Shown here one piece after another: positions 1-9,227 of a stretch of 64,000 nucleotides of DNA; position 1 is the stretch's first letter; the number at the start of each line of letters is the position of its first letter. The stretch is from Streptomyces venezuelae (lineage in GTDB: Bacteria > Actinomycetota > Actinomycetes > Streptomycetales > Streptomycetaceae). The stretch lies in the NCBI RefSeq assembly GCF_008642295.1, contig NZ_CP029190.1, positions 2,011,001-2,075,000 of the forward strand. The letters run 5' to 3'. Below the pieces are notes generated by a model that was given only the letters and a program-made list of their open reading frames with translations, was not told where the DNA came from and did no database searches. Position numbers and translations under genes: made by a program.

Positions 1-1775
1 ACGGTGACGGCCCCGCCGCGGACCACGAAGCCGGCGACGGAGTCCGGCGGGACCGGGGTGCAGCAGCCGGCCAGCCGGACGGGGGCGTCGGGCAGGTCGA
101 CGACCGCGTTGCCGCCGCCACCGCGGGCTCCGACCACGGACAGCGGGGCCCGGGGGGCTGCCGGGTCGGTCCGGCCGCCGTCCGGATGGGACCGGAGCCA
201 GCTGCCGATGGCGATCCGGGCGGCCGGGGTGCGGGCGTGGTCCAGCCAGTCGGGGGCGGGCCCGGAGGAGGCGTCCTGGGAGAGCAGCAGCTGCACGGTG
301 TCCCCGTCGGCCAGCGGGCTGGCCAGGGAGGTCAGCCGCCCGTTGACGCGGGCGCCGATACAGCCGTGGGCGGCCTCGCCGTGCTGGGCGTAGGCCGCGT
401 CGATACAGGTGGCGCCGGCCGGGAGGCCGAGCCGGCCGCCGCCGTCGGCGCGGAACACGGTGATCTCGCGGTCCTGGGCGAGTTCGGCGCGCAGCGAGCT
501 CCAGAAGGTGTCGGCGTCGGGTGCGGACTGCTGCCAGTCGAGCAGCCGGGACAGCCAGCCGGGGCGGGTGGGGTCGGCCCGTTCCTCCTCGGCCTCCCCG
601 CCGTCGGCGCCGGCCCCGGTGGCTGCGGTCTCCGGGAGGGCGTACGGGTTGCCGAGCGCGACCACGCCCGCCTCCGCGACCCGGTGCATCTGGCGGGTGC
701 GGACGATGACCTCGGCGACCTCGCCGTCGGGGGTGGCGACGGCGGTGTGCAGCGATTGGTACAGGTTGAACTTGGGTACCGCGATGAAGTCCTTGAATTC
801 GGAGACCACCGGGGTGAAGCAGGTGTGCAGTTCGCCGAGGGCGGCGTAGCAGTCGGCGTTCTCGCCGACCAGGACCAGCAGCCGTCCGAAGTCGGAGCCG
901 CGCAGTTCGCCGCGTTTGCGGGCGATGCGGTGGATGGAGACGAAGTGCCGGGACCGGATGAGCACCTCGGCCTGGATGCCGGCCTCGCGCAGCACGGCCC
1001 GGATGGCGTCGGCGACGCGGGGCAGCGGGTCCTCTTCCCCTGCGTGGGCGGCGATGAGGGCGCGGGTGTGCTCGTACTCCTCCGGGTGCAGGATCGCGAA
1101 GACCAGGTCTTCCAGTTCCGATTTGAGGGCCTGGACGCCGAGCCGTTCGGCGAGCGGGATGAGGACGTCGCGGGTGACCCGGGCGATGCGGACCTGTTTT
1201 TCGGGGCGCATCACGCCGAGGGTGCGCATGTTGTGCAGCCGGTCGGCGAGCTTGATCGACATCACCCGGACGTCGTTGCCGGTGGCGACGAGCATCTTGC
1301 GGAAGGTTTCGGGCTCGGCTGCGGCCCCGTAGTCGACCTTTTCGAGTTTGGTGACGCCGTCGACAATGAAGCAGACCTCGTCGCCGAATTCGGCGCGTAC
1401 CTGATCGAGGGTCACCTCGGTGTCCTCCACGGTGTCGTGGAGGAGGGAGGCCGTCAGGGTGGTGGTCTCGGCGCCGAGTTCGGCGAGGATCAGGGTGACG
1501 GCGAGCGGGTGGGTGATGTAGGGCTCGCCGCTCTTGCGCATCTGGCCGCGGTGGGAGGACTCGGCGAGCATGTAGGCCCGGCGGAGCACGGACAGGTCCG
1601 CGTCGGGGTGGTGGGCGCGGTGTGCCTCGGCGACGTGGCTGATGGCGTCCGGGAGCCGGTCCCGGGGGGTCGGTCCCAGCAGGGCGGCACGCCCCAGCCT
1701 GCGCAGATCGAGGCGGGTGCGACCGCGTCTGCGGAGCTCAGGGCGTGCGTCGGGGTTCGTGGCCTCTGCACTCAT
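1..1775 (-). CDS. rshA: RelA/SpoT homolog RshA (3' end outside window)
   Basis: Bifunctional (p)ppGpp synthetase/hydrolase family protein controlling the stringent response. Reading leftward from ATG at 1775, the N-terminal HD hydrolase domain carries His113-Asp114 followed by the VEDT motif, so hydrolase chemistry looks intact. The following synthetase-like domain is recognisable (FKDFIAVPK and YQSLHT motifs), but the usual EVQIRT reads EVIVRT and the GIAAHW motif is absent. A TGS domain and a C-terminal Cys-Cys motif (LAGCCTPVPP) follow. About 591 codons are visible; the stop lies beyond base 1. Its position next to dapF and its divergence from canonical RelA fit the second Rsh protein of streptomycetes, RshA. 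The call as a Rsh protein is firm; the symbol rests on context. Confidence 0.9.
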   Translation of the reverse strand, partial: MSAEATNPDARPELRRRGRTRLDLRRLGRAALLGPTPRDRLPDAISHVAEAHRAHHPDADLSVLRRAYMLAESSHRGQMRKSGEPYITHPLAVTLILAELGAETTTLTASLLHDTVEDTEVTLDQVRAEFGDEVCFIVDGVTKLEKVDYGAAAEPETFRKMLVATGNDVRVMSIKLADRLHNMRTLGVMRPEKQVRIARVTRDVLIPLAERLGVQALKSELEDLVFAILHPEEYEHTRALIAAHAGEEDPLPRVADAIRAVLREAGIQAEVLIRSRHFVSIHRIARKRGELRGSDFGRLLVLVGENADCYAALGELHTCFTPVVSEFKDFIAVPKFNLYQSLHTAVATPDGEVAEVIVRTRQMHRVAEAGVVALGNPYALPETAATGAGADGGEAEEERADPTRPGWLSRLLDWQQSAPDADTFWSSLRAELAQDREITVFRADGGGRLGLPAGATCIDAAYAQHGEAAHGCIGARVNGRLTSLASPLADGDTVQLLLSQDASSGPAPDWLDHARTPAARIAIGSWLRSHPDGGRTDPAAPRAPLSVVGARGGGGNAVVDLPDAPVRLAGCCTPVPPDSVAGFVVRGGAVT

Positions 1776-1915
1776 GGGCACCTCCGGCGGCTTCGACCGG
1801 CGGTGGTGGGCATGGGGTGAGCCCTCAGGGCCGGTGTCTGATGTTACCGACCCCACCACGTGGCGGAGTGCACCTCTCGCTGAGCGTGAAACGGATCACC
1901 CATGAGAGGGAATCT

Positions 1916-2788
1916 TCAGCCGAAAGCCGTTTCGGTGAGCCAGGCCGGATCGAACTCTCCGGCGGCGACGATCACGGCCGGTCCGGTCATCTCGACGGAG
2001 CCGTCGGGGGTCTCGGTGATGGTCAGGGTGCCGCCGAGGACGTCCACGGTGTACGTGACCGGTTCGCCGGTGACGGCGGGGTCGGCGCCGTCGCGGCGGG
2101 CGGTGGCGACGGCCACCGCGCAGGCGCCGGTGCCGCAGGAGCGGGTTTCGCCGGAGCCGCGCTCGTGGACGCGCATGGCGACGTGGCGGGGGCCGCGGTC
2201 GGCGACGAACTCGACGTTGACGCCGTCCGGGTAGGCGGCGGCGGGGGTGAAGGGCGGCGGCGCGTACAGGTCGCCGGCGTCGTCGAGGGTGTCGACGAAG
2301 GCGACGGCGTGCGGGTTGCCCATGTTGACGTTGCGGGCGGGCCAGCTGCGGTCGCCGACGGAGACGGTCACCTCGCCGGCGGGGAGCAGGGCGCGGCCCA
2401 TGGAGACGGTGACGGAGCCGTCCTTGTGGAGGTGGACCTGCTTGATGCCGCCGCGGGTGGCGACCGCCAGGTCACCGGGTTCGACGTGGCCGGCGTGCTG
2501 GAGGTAGCGGGCGAAGACGCGGACGCCGTTGCCGCACATCTCGGCGATGGAGCCGTCGCTGTTGCGGTAGTCCATGAACCATTCGGCCTCGCCGGCCATG
2601 GCCTTGGCCTCGGGGTGGGCGGCGGAGCGTACGACGTGCAGGATGCCGTCCGCGCCGAGGCCGGCCCGGCGGTCGCAGAGGCGGGCGACGGCGGGGGCGG
2701 GCAGGTCGAGGGCGTTGTCGGGGTCCGGGATGATCACGAAGTCGTTCTCGGTCCCGTGGCCCTTGAGGAAGGCGAGGCTGCTGGTCAC
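1916..2788 (-). CDS. dapF: Diaminopimelate epimerase
   Basis: Converts LL- to meso-diaminopimelate in the cytoplasm, supplying lysine and peptidoglycan synthesis. The 290-residue product has the normal family length. Both catalytic cysteines are visible: Cys85 in the MCGNG motif and Cys218 in SCGTGAC, the pair that acts as acid and base. The N-terminus (FLKGHGTENDFV) is the typical family start, so ATG at 2788 is well supported. It lies 140 bases upstream of rshA on the same strand, an arrangement common in Streptomyces. Streptomycetes use LL-DAP in their wall, so the enzyme mainly feeds lysine there. No oddities seen. Confidence 0.97.
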   Translation of the reverse strand: MTSSLAFLKGHGTENDFVIIPDPDNALDLPAPAVARLCDRRAGLGADGILHVVRSAAHPEAKAMAGEAEWFMDYRNSDGSIAEMCGNGVRVFARYLQHAGHVEPGDLAVATRGGIKQVHLHKDGSVTVSMGRALLPAGEVTVSVGDRSWPARNVNMGNPHAVAFVDTLDDAGDLYAPPPFTPAAAYPDGVNVEFVADRGPRHVAMRVHERGSGETRSCGTGACAVAVATARRDGADPAVTGEPVTYTVDVLGGTLTITETPDGSVEMTGPAVIVAAGEFDPAWLTETAFG

Positions 2789-2875
2789 GGCTTCATGGTA
2801 GCGACCACGGTGCCGGCTGTGGCCGGGCTCCGCCGCCGCGTCCCGCGCCGCCGGCCCCGCGGCCGTCTCAGTCGG

Positions 2876-3451
2876 CTATCTCAGCCGGGCCACTCGCCAG
2901 ACCGCGAGGGCGACCAGGGCCAGGGTGATCAGGGTGTAGAGGGCGATCACGCGCCAGTCGGAGCGGATGCCGGAGCCGCGGGCCGGGAGGCCGGGCCAGG
3001 TGTAGCCGACGCGGCGGGCGGCCATCATGCCCCAGCCGCCGGCGCAGGAGCTGATCAGGAGGCCGAGCATGGCGACCACCGCGCCGCCGTCGCCGAACTC
3101 GAAGGCGAGCGGGAAGGCGAACATCAGGGAGCCGGCGGCGGCCAGCATGACGATCGGGGCGAGCTGCCAGATCCGCAGGCGGCGCTGGGGGCGCAGCTCG
3201 ACCTCGACGGCGGGTCCGGAGGTCTCCTCGGAGCCGTCCGGGCTGTCCGGGCCGTCCGGGGTCAGCCGGGCGGGTTCGGCGGGCAGGCCCAGGCCGTCCT
3301 GGGCGCCTGCCGGATCCGACAGGTCCGGGTCACCCGCATCCGCCAGGTCGGGGTCGCCCGCATGCGCGAGGTCCACGTCCTGAACCATTGGGTCCGCTTC
3401 GCTCCGGGCGTCGCCCCGCCCGGTGTCGCGAGGGCCGGCCTCCATCGCCAC
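2876..3451 (-). CDS. Small integral membrane protein, function unknown
   Basis: About 191 residues. The N-terminal half is acidic and disordered, with imperfect repeats built on Asp-Pro-Asp-Leu, then a basic stretch (RPQRRLRIWQL), two closely spaced hydrophobic segments (around residues 105-155) and a C-terminal hydrophobic helix ending in RVARLR. I prefer the GTG at 3451 because it has a GGAGGG Shine-Dalgarno five to seven bases upstream; the frame stays open back to an ATG at 3526, which lacks one. It sits between miaA and dapF, where Streptomyces genomes usually carry such a membrane protein. No catalytic motif is visible and I do not assign a function. Confidence 0.7.
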   Translation of the reverse strand: MAMEAGPRDTGRGDARSEADPMVQDVDLAHAGDPDLADAGDPDLSDPAGAQDGLGLPAEPARLTPDGPDSPDGSEETSGPAVEVELRPQRRLRIWQLAPIVMLAAAGSLMFAFPLAFEFGDGGAVVAMLGLLISSCAGGWGMMAARRVGYTWPGLPARGSGIRSDWRVIALYTLITLALVALAVWRVARLR

Positions 3452-3576
3452 GTGCCCTCCCCACTCGGACTTCGTACGCTGCCGTTCACCGCCGGTGACT
3501 GCACCGTCGGAATTTGATGATGGCACGCCACGGGCCGCCCGACAGGCGTGCGGGGCGTCCCGATGCCATCACGTGA

Positions 3577-4515
3577 TCAGGCTGTAACCGCTCGTTCGAC
3601 CAACGACTGCGCGAGTCCGGCGAGTTCCCCGCGGTCGGCAGCGGCTCCGCTGAGCCAGTGGACGCGCGGGTCGCGGCGGAACCAGGAGTCCTGACGGCGC
3701 GCAAACCGCTTGGTGGCGCGCACGGTCTCGGCGCGCGCCTCCTCCTCCGTGCACTCCCCCGCGAACGCGGCCAGGATCTGCTGGTAGCCGAGCGCCCGGG
3801 AGGCGGTGACGCCCTCCCGCAGCCCCTGGGCCTCCAGCGTGCGCACCTCCTCGACCAGGCCGTCCTCCCACATCCGGTCGACGCGGCGGGCGATCCGCTC
3901 GTCGAGCTCCGGACGGGCGACGTCCACCCCGATCTGGACGCAGTCGTAGACGGATTCGTGGCCGGGCAGATTGGCGGTGAAGGGTCGGCCGGTGATCTCG
4001 ATGACCTCCAGGGCGCGGACGATCCGGCGGCCGTTGCTGGGCAGGATGGCCGTGCCCGCGGCCGGGTCGGCGGCGGCCAGGCGGGCGTGCAGGGCGCCGG
4101 GGCCGCGGATGGCGAGTTCCTCCTCCAGCCGGGCCCGGACGGCCGGGTCGGTGCCGGGAAACTCCATGGCGTCCAGGGCCCCGCGGACGTACAGGCCGGA
4201 GCCGCCGACCAGCACCGGGGTGCGGCCCTCGGCGAGCAGCTTGTCGATTTCGGCGCGGGCCAGCCGCTGGTACTCGGCGACGCTGGCGGTCTCGGTGACG
4301 TCCCAGATGTCGAGGAGGTGGTGCGGGACGCCGCCGCGTTCCTCGGTCGTCAGCTTGGCGGTGCCGATGTCCATCCCCCGGTAGAGCTGCATGGAGTCGG
4401 CGTTGACGACCTCGCCGTCGAAATGGCGGGCCAGGGCGACGCCCAGATCGGACTTTCCGGCTGCGGTGGGACCGACGACGGCGATGACCCGCGGGGCGGG
4501 GGCTGCACTTCTCAC
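3577..4515 (-). CDS. miaA: tRNA dimethylallyltransferase
   Basis: Adds the dimethylallyl group to N6 of A37 in tRNAs reading codons that begin with U; MiaB then methylthiolates the product. The 312-residue protein has the P-loop GPTAAGKS near the N-terminus, the DSMQLYRG motif and the C-terminal RATKRFARRQ...WFRRD signature. The start is a GTG at 4515. MiaB is encoded about 1.5 kb away on the same strand, so both steps of this modification are in the window. In S. coelicolor the miaA product affects development because the rare Leu codon UUA is read by a substrate tRNA. Confidence 0.97.
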   Translation of the reverse strand: MRSAAPAPRVIAVVGPTAAGKSDLGVALARHFDGEVVNADSMQLYRGMDIGTAKLTTEERGGVPHHLLDIWDVTETASVAEYQRLARAEIDKLLAEGRTPVLVGGSGLYVRGALDAMEFPGTDPAVRARLEEELAIRGPGALHARLAAADPAAGTAILPSNGRRIVRALEVIEITGRPFTANLPGHESVYDCVQIGVDVARPELDERIARRVDRMWEDGLVEEVRTLEAQGLREGVTASRALGYQQILAAFAGECTEEEARAETVRATKRFARRQDSWFRRDPRVHWLSGAAADRGELAGLAQSLVERAVTA

Positions 4516-4667
4516 CGGAACAGTCTCGCAAACCCGGCGACGGCTACCCGAACGAGTTACGTGACGGACCGTGCGCGAGGTCGTTGCCCTGGCGAGGTTC
4601 CGGCCGGCGCGACGCGCCGTGACCAGGGGGGAACTTCACCCGCACGAGTAACGTTGGAGGAGTAGAC

Positions 4668-4910
4668 ATGGGCGTCTTTGATCGGTTTCGTCGTCGTAAG
4701 GACGAGCCTTCGACCGAGGTGGCCGAGGTGGCCGAGGAGTCTGCGGCGGGTGCGGTGACCGCGGAGGCTCCGGAGACCGCTGAGGCGGAGTGCGGAGCGG
4801 AGACGAAGAGCGGAACCGGGCCGGCCGCCGCGGACGGAGTGGAGATCCCGAAGCAGCAGACCGCGGAGGCAGCCGCGGACAGCGAGGCCGGAGAAGGCGC
4901 CCGGAGGTAG
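4668..4910 (+). CDS. Small acidic protein, unknown function
   Basis: An 80-residue protein starting MGVFDRFRRRKDEP, an amphipathic basic N-terminus followed by a long low-complexity acidic/alanine stretch without hydrophobic core or motif. A strong GGAGGAG lies seven bases before the ATG, and the next gene follows after 23 bases, so the two are probably cotranscribed. Similar streptomycete proteins are sometimes labelled gliding motility protein, a label I do not consider informative. The first ten residues resemble the start of the neighbouring MT0933-like protein (MGLLDNLKAK), which hints at a shared way of interacting with membranes or partners; that is inference only. Confidence 0.7.
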   Translation: MGVFDRFRRRKDEPSTEVAEVAEESAAGAVTAEAPETAEAECGAETKSGTGPAAADGVEIPKQQTAEAAADSEAGEGARR

Positions 4911-4933
4911 CTACCACCAGGAGAAGGTGACCC

Positions 4934-5188
4934 ATGGGTCTGCTGGACAATCTGAAGGCCAAGCTCGGCCCGGCCAAGGACAAGGTCGGGGATCTCGCGC
5001 ACCAGCACGAGGGCCGGATCGGCCACGGGCTGGACAAGGTCGCCAAGGCCGTGGACTCGAAGACCAAGGGCAAGTACAGCGACCGAATCGAGACGGGCAC
5101 GAGCAAGGCGAAGGACGCCCTGGGCAAGATCGCGCACAAGGACGAGCCGGGCGGGCCCACCCCGCCGCCCGCGTCTCCGTCCTCCTGA
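4934..5188 (+). CDS. MT0933/Rv0909-like antitoxin family protein
   Basis: An 84-residue, lysine-rich helical protein. The N-terminus (MGLLDNLKAKLGPAKDKV) and the later GLDKVAKAVDSKTKGKYSDRI segment match the Pfam MT0933-like antitoxin family (PF14013), named after a predicted mycobacterial antitoxin next to toxin Rv0910. Here no toxin gene of the SRPBCC type adjoins it: the upstream neighbour is a small acidic protein and the downstream gene is convergent. In Streptomyces such solo copies are common and a role other than antitoxin is likely. It has its own AGGAGAAGG ribosome site and is followed by a strong hairpin terminator. Confidence 0.8.
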   Translation: MGLLDNLKAKLGPAKDKVGDLAHQHEGRIGHGLDKVAKAVDSKTKGKYSDRIETGTSKAKDALGKIAHKDEPGGPTPPPASPSS

Positions 5189-5198
5189 CGCGGTCACC

Positions 5199-5235
5199 GG
5201 AAAGGGACGCGGGGCACTGCCCGGCGTCCCTTTCC
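5199..5235. terminator. Bidirectional hairpin terminator
   Basis: A perfect 12-bp stem (GGAAAGGGACGC with GCGTCCCTTTCC) around a 13-base loop lies between the stops of the antitoxin-like gene and the convergent dioxygenase-like gene. There is no long U tract, as usual for Streptomyces terminators. It can serve both strands. Confidence 0.75.
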
Positions 5236-5246
5236 CGTGGCCCCGG

Positions 5247-5966
5247 TCAGGACCAGGCGGCGACGAAGTAGCCGACTCCGTAGGGCGCGTCCTCGTACAG
5301 CAGCCGGCCGTCCAGGCGGGCGCTGCGGGCGGCGCCGGCCAGTACCTGCCAGGGCGCCCGGCCGGCCGCCTTGAGTTCCTGTGCGAGTCCGGCATCGATC
5401 GCTTCGAGGGCCGGTACGTCCGCCGAGCCGAGGGCCCGGGCGGCGGCGTCGTCGAAGGCCGCGGCCCGGTCGTCCAGATAGCCGGGGGCCTTCAGGGTGC
5501 GGCAGGCACTGCCGTCGCCCAGCACCAGCATGGCCACCCGGTCGGCGGAGTCGCCGAGGTCGGCGCCGAGCGTGCCGCAGGCGTCGGGGTCGAGCCCCTC
5601 CGCGACGGCCACTCCGGCGATCGGGGCGGATTCCCAGCCGGCCTGCCGGAGCAGCCAGGCTCCGACGGCGAGGGAGGCCGGAAGCTCGTCCCCGGTGGCC
5701 TCCCCGCTCGGTTCGCCGGGGTCATTGCCCAGGGTGACGGTCAGGTCCACGCCGAATGCGGCGAAGGACCCGCGGGTTCCCTGGTCGTACCCGCCGCCCC
5801 GGGCGGCGGCTCCGACCACCACCAGGAGGTCGGGCCGGGAGGCGGCGAGCACGGCGAGCGCGTCCGAGCAGGCGGTGCGGGCATCGCGCAGCTCTTCGGC
5901 GGCCCCGGCGGCCACGGCCGGGACGAGCAGCGGCGGGGCGGGGCATACGGCGGCGGCTACGAGCAT
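5247..5966 (-). CDS. Class III extradiol dioxygenase LigB-like protein
   Basis: A 239-residue protein whose start (MLVAAAVCPAPPLLVP) and overall pattern match the streptomycete class III extradiol dioxygenase subunit B-like family, related to LigB and to the AMMECR/MEMO fold. Canonical ring-cleaving enzymes bind iron through two His and one Glu. In this protein the usual N-terminal PH.P motif reads CPAPP, so the metal site appears to be lost and ring cleavage is unlikely. It sits between miaB and the convergent antitoxin-like gene, a conserved position in the genus. The family is clear; the biochemical role is not known. Confidence 0.75.
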   Translation of the reverse strand: MLVAAAVCPAPPLLVPAVAAGAAEELRDARTACSDALAVLAASRPDLLVVVGAAARGGGYDQGTRGSFAAFGVDLTVTLGNDPGEPSGEATGDELPASLAVGAWLLRQAGWESAPIAGVAVAEGLDPDACGTLGADLGDSADRVAMLVLGDGSACRTLKAPGYLDDRAAAFDDAAARALGSADVPALEAIDAGLAQELKAAGRAPWQVLAGAARSARLDGRLLYEDAPYGVGYFVAAWS

Positions 5967-6068
5967 GATCGCAGCCTAACCGCAGCCACCCGGCCCCGCG
6001 GAGCCCCGGCCCGCGGAGCCTTGCCCCCCCCCAGGGCCGGGCCGTACCGGCGGCGCGTCAGGGGCGCG

Positions 6069-7586
6069 TCAGGAAGGAAGGGCGCAGCCGCCCGTGGCCG
6101 CCGGGAGCGGGGCCGGAACGCCCAGCGTGGGGATGCCCAGCATGACGCCCTGCGGCTGCGCCGGGGCGGCGTTCCGCTTCTCCCAGGCGTCGCCCGCGCG
6201 GGTGCGGCGCACGGCCGTGGTCGGGCCCTCGGCCAGCAGGTGGTGCGGGGCGGCGTAGGTGATCTCGACGGTCACCACATCCCCCGGGCGGACCTCCGCA
6301 TCCGGCTTGGTGAAGTGCACCAGGCGGTTGTCGGGGGCGCGGCCGGAGAGGCGGTGGGTGGCGCCGTCCTTGCGGCCCTCGCCCTCCGCGACCATGACCT
6401 CCAGGGTGCGGCCGACCTGCTTCTTGTTCTCCTCCCAGGAGATCTCCTCCTGGAGGGCGACCAGGCGCATGTAGCGGTCCTGGACGACCTCCTTGGGGAT
6501 CTGCCCCTCCATGGTGGCCGCCGGGGTTCCGGGGCGCTTGGAGTACTGGAAGGTGAAGGCGTTGGCGAAGCGGGCCTCGCGGACCGTGTGCATGGTCTGC
6601 TGGAAGTCCTCCTCGGTCTCGCCGGGGAAGCCCACGATGATGTCGGTGGAGATGGCCGCGTGCGGGATGGCGGCGCGGACCTTCTCGATGATCCCGAGGA
6701 AGCGCTCCTGCCGGTAGGAGCGGCGCATCGCCTTGAGGATCGGGTCGGAGCCGGACTGCAGCGGCATGTGCAGCTGCGGCATCACGTTCGGGGTCTCGGC
6801 CATGGCCGCGATCACGTCGTCGGTGAAGTCGCGCGGGTGCGGGGAGGTGAAGCGGACCCGCTCCAGGCCCTCGATCTCGCCGCAGGCGCGCAGCAGCTTG
6901 CTGAAGGCCTCGCGGTCGCCGAGGTCGGAGCCGTACGCGTTGACGTTCTGGCCGAGCAGGGTGATCTCGGAGACGCCCTCGCCGACCAGCGCCTCGATCT
7001 CGGCGAGGATGTCGCCGGGACGACGGTCCTCCTCCTTGCCGCGCAGCGCCGGGACGATGCAGAAGGTGCAGGTGTTGTTGCAGCCGACGGAGATCGAGAC
7101 CCAGGCGGCGTAGGCGGACTCGCGCCGGGTGGGCAGGGTCGAGGGGAAGGCCTCCAGCGACTCGGCGATCTCGACCTGCGCCTCTTCCTGGACGCGGGCG
7201 CGCTCCAGCAGGACGGGCAGCTTGCCGATGTTGTGGGTGCCGAAGACCACGTCGACCCACGGGGCCTTCTCGACGATGGTCTCGCGGTCCTTCTGCGCCA
7301 GGCAGCCGCCGACGGCGATCTGCATGCCGGGGCGCCTGGTCTTCATCGGGGCGAGCCGGCCGAGGTTGCCGTACAGCTTGTTGTCGGCGTTTTCCCGGAC
7401 CGCGCAGGTGTTGAAGACGACGACGTCGGCGTCGCCGTCGGAGCCTTCGGGGGCGCGGACGTAGCCCGCGTCCTCCAGCAGACCGGAGAGCCGTTCGGAG
7501 TCGTGCACGTTCATCTGACACCCGTAGGTGCGGATCTCATAGCTCTTGTTCACGCCCACTGCCTGGCTCCGGTCGCTGCTGGTCAT
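6069..7586 (-). CDS. miaB: tRNA-2-methylthio-N6-dimethylallyladenosine synthase
   Basis: Radical-SAM methylthiotransferase that turns i6A37 of tRNA, made by MiaA, into ms2i6A37. The 505-residue product has the N-terminal MTTase domain with conserved cysteines ([20 protein letters not shown]), the radical-SAM cluster Cys169-x3-Cys173-x2-Cys176 and a C-terminal TRAM domain. The frame is open further upstream, but ATG at 7586 places the YGCQMN motif correctly and I chose it. It is divergent from the TAXI-protein gene and shares an 80-base gap with it. Two iron-sulfur clusters are expected for the family. Confidence 0.97.
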   Translation of the reverse strand: MTSSDRSQAVGVNKSYEIRTYGCQMNVHDSERLSGLLEDAGYVRAPEGSDGDADVVVFNTCAVRENADNKLYGNLGRLAPMKTRRPGMQIAVGGCLAQKDRETIVEKAPWVDVVFGTHNIGKLPVLLERARVQEEAQVEIAESLEAFPSTLPTRRESAYAAWVSISVGCNNTCTFCIVPALRGKEEDRRPGDILAEIEALVGEGVSEITLLGQNVNAYGSDLGDREAFSKLLRACGEIEGLERVRFTSPHPRDFTDDVIAAMAETPNVMPQLHMPLQSGSDPILKAMRRSYRQERFLGIIEKVRAAIPHAAISTDIIVGFPGETEEDFQQTMHTVREARFANAFTFQYSKRPGTPAATMEGQIPKEVVQDRYMRLVALQEEISWEENKKQVGRTLEVMVAEGEGRKDGATHRLSGRAPDNRLVHFTKPDAEVRPGDVVTVEITYAAPHHLLAEGPTTAVRRTRAGDAWEKRNAAPAQPQGVMLGIPTLGVPAPLPAATGGCALPS

Positions 7587-7668
7587 GCAACAAGGGTAGG
7601 CGGTGCCGCGGGCGGGCTCGGTCGGCCGGACCGTGACAGGAGCGCGGGCGGCTGGCAGGATCGCGCGC

Positions 7669-8673
7669 ATGCCCCTCGTACCGCCCCGGATGCCGCGGCC
7701 CAGCAGGCGCCGCGCCGTGCGGGGTCTGGTGGCCGGGCTCGTCCTGCTCGGGGTGCTGCTGTGGTGGCTGTGGCCGTTCGGGAAGACGGAGCTGCCGGGT
7801 GAGCTGACCTTCAGTACCGGCGTACGGACCGGTGTGTACCACCGGTACGGGGCGCTGCTGGAGCAGGCGCTGGCCCGCGACATACCCGAGGTGGACGTAC
7901 GGCTGCTGCCCAGTGAGGGCTCGCAGGAGAACCTGGAGCGGGTGGCTTCCGGGAAGGCCGCCTTCACGGTGGCCACGGCGGACGCGGTGTCCAAGTACCG
8001 GGAGGACGGAAAGCCCGGCGCCGAGGGGCTGCGCGGGGTGGCCCGGCTCTACGACGACTACGTCCAGCTGGTGGTGCCGGCGGGGTCGCCGGTGCAGTCG
8101 GCCCGGGACCTGCGGGGCAAGCGGGTCGCGGTCGGCCAGCCCGGGTCGGGGGTCCGGCTGATCTCGGAGCGGCTGCTGGCGGCGGCGAAGCTGGATCCGC
8201 GGCGGGACCTCACCGAGGTGTCCATCGGCATCGACACCATGCCGGCGGAGCTGGAGGCGGGGCGGATCGATGCGTTCTTCTGGTCCGGCGGCCTGCCGAC
8301 GAACGCGGTGCGGGAGCTGTCGGACCGCTTCGAGATCCGGCTGGTGCCGCTGGGCGACCTGGTGCCGGAGCTCCAGGGCAGCGGGAGCCCGGCCCGCCAC
8401 TACCGGGCGGCGGTGATGCCGCAGGACGCGTACGCGCGGGCGCGGAACACCTCGGCGGTGACCACGCTGGCCGTGCCGAACCTGCTGGTGACGACGGAAC
8501 AGACCAGTCCGGAGCTGACCGAGCGGTTCACGCGCACGGTGATCCTCAGCCGGGACGGCATCGGCCAGGAGGTCCACGCGGCCCAGCGGGTGGACCTCCG
8601 TACGGCGATCTACACGGACCCGCTGGAGCTGCACGAGGGTGCTCGGCGCTACTACCGCTCGGTCAAGCCTTAG
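7669..8673 (+). CDS. TAXI-family TRAP transporter solute-binding protein
   Basis: A 334-residue protein with a basic N-terminus, one signal-anchor helix ([16 protein letters not shown]) and no lipobox, followed by a periplasmic-type binding domain starting [16 protein letters not shown], typical of TAXI proteins. The motif [11 protein letters not shown] and the later [15 protein letters not shown] are also characteristic. Known TAXI proteins bind glutamate or other small organic anions and work with a fused DctQM-type permease; none is encoded nearby, so this looks like an orphan or a sensor. I chose ATG 7669 rather than the in-frame 7603 because the latter overlaps the miaB promoter gap and gives an implausible leader. 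The stop overlaps that of the convergent gene. Confidence 0.85.
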   Translation: MPLVPPRMPRPSRRRAVRGLVAGLVLLGVLLWWLWPFGKTELPGELTFSTGVRTGVYHRYGALLEQALARDIPEVDVRLLPSEGSQENLERVASGKAAFTVATADAVSKYREDGKPGAEGLRGVARLYDDYVQLVVPAGSPVQSARDLRGKRVAVGQPGSGVRLISERLLAAAKLDPRRDLTEVSIGIDTMPAELEAGRIDAFFWSGGLPTNAVRELSDRFEIRLVPLGDLVPELQGSGSPARHYRAAVMPQDAYARARNTSAVTTLAVPNLLVTTEQTSPELTERFTRTVILSRDGIGQEVHAAQRVDLRTAIYTDPLELHEGARRYYRSVKP

Positions 8674-9227
8674 CGCTCGTCCTGGCAGAAGCGGGCGAAG
8701 CCGGCATTCTGGCCTGCGATGTAGCCCCTTTCGTAGTCGGGGTTCAGGCCTGTGATTCCGGGCTTCGGGGGTGTCTTCTCACAGTCGTCGCGCGCGTCGT
8801 CCCGGCCGTCGGCGAAGCCCTTCCGGAACTGGGTGCGAGCCTCCTCTTGCTCCTGCTTCGGATCCTTAGGCGCGGGCGCGCCGACCAGCGTGCAGGGCAC
8901 TTGCACATTCTTGCCGGTGGCGGTGATCTTGATGCGTGCCGCGTCCTCGGGTGTGCCCGGAGCGCTGAAGCGGAACGCCCCCGCTGCGTCGGCCTTCACG
9001 ATCTGGCCGGGGCCTCCCGGGTCCGAGATGCGTACCTCGCTGTTCGCGGGGAACCCGGCGCCGTCGACGTGGATTGCGCTCGTCCGCGCATCGAACTCGG
9101 CCGTCAAGGTGCAGGTGGCTGCGGGGGTGGTCGCGACGGCCGTGGACCCGGGGAGCAGCAGTGCCGATGCGCCGATCACGGCCGACGACAACAGCGTGGA
9201 CGCCAGGGACGGAAGTGACGGCTTCAT
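8670..9227 (-). CDS. Secreted protein of unknown function
   Basis: A 185-residue protein with a Sec signal peptide (MKPSLPSLASTLLSSAVIGASALLLPG, cleavage near residue 30), a middle region that resembles an Ig-like or beta-sandwich fold (residues 35-110, two cysteines in TCTLTAEF and VPCTLVG that could form a disulfide) and a charged C-terminal tail rich in Gly, Asp and Lys with two more cysteines. ATG 9227 has GGGGA six bases upstream; the TTG at 9239 is less likely. Convergent with the TAXI gene, overlapping by four bases. No family recognised. Confidence 0.7.
   Translation of the reverse strand: MKPSLPSLASTLLSSAVIGASALLLPGSTAVATTPAATCTLTAEFDARTSAIHVDGAGFPANSEVRISDPGGPGQIVKADAAGAFRFSAPGTPEDAARIKITATGKNVQVPCTLVGAPAPKDPKQEQEEARTQFRKGFADGRDDARDDCEKTPPKPGITGLNPDYERGYIAGQNAGFARFCQDER

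Noticed and set aside
186..1820. Long open frames antisense or in other frames to real genes (also 10662-14096, 22715-26236, 48306-52187 and 53257-58989)
   Set aside because: They mirror genuine genes on the other strand; stops are rare in very high G+C DNA and their products are Arg/Gly/Pro/Ala-rich without motifs.
4630..4655. ECF (SigE-like) promoter GGAAC-N17-CGTT before the small acidic gene
   Set aside because: The putative -10 runs into the ribosome binding site, leaving no room for a leader that includes it.
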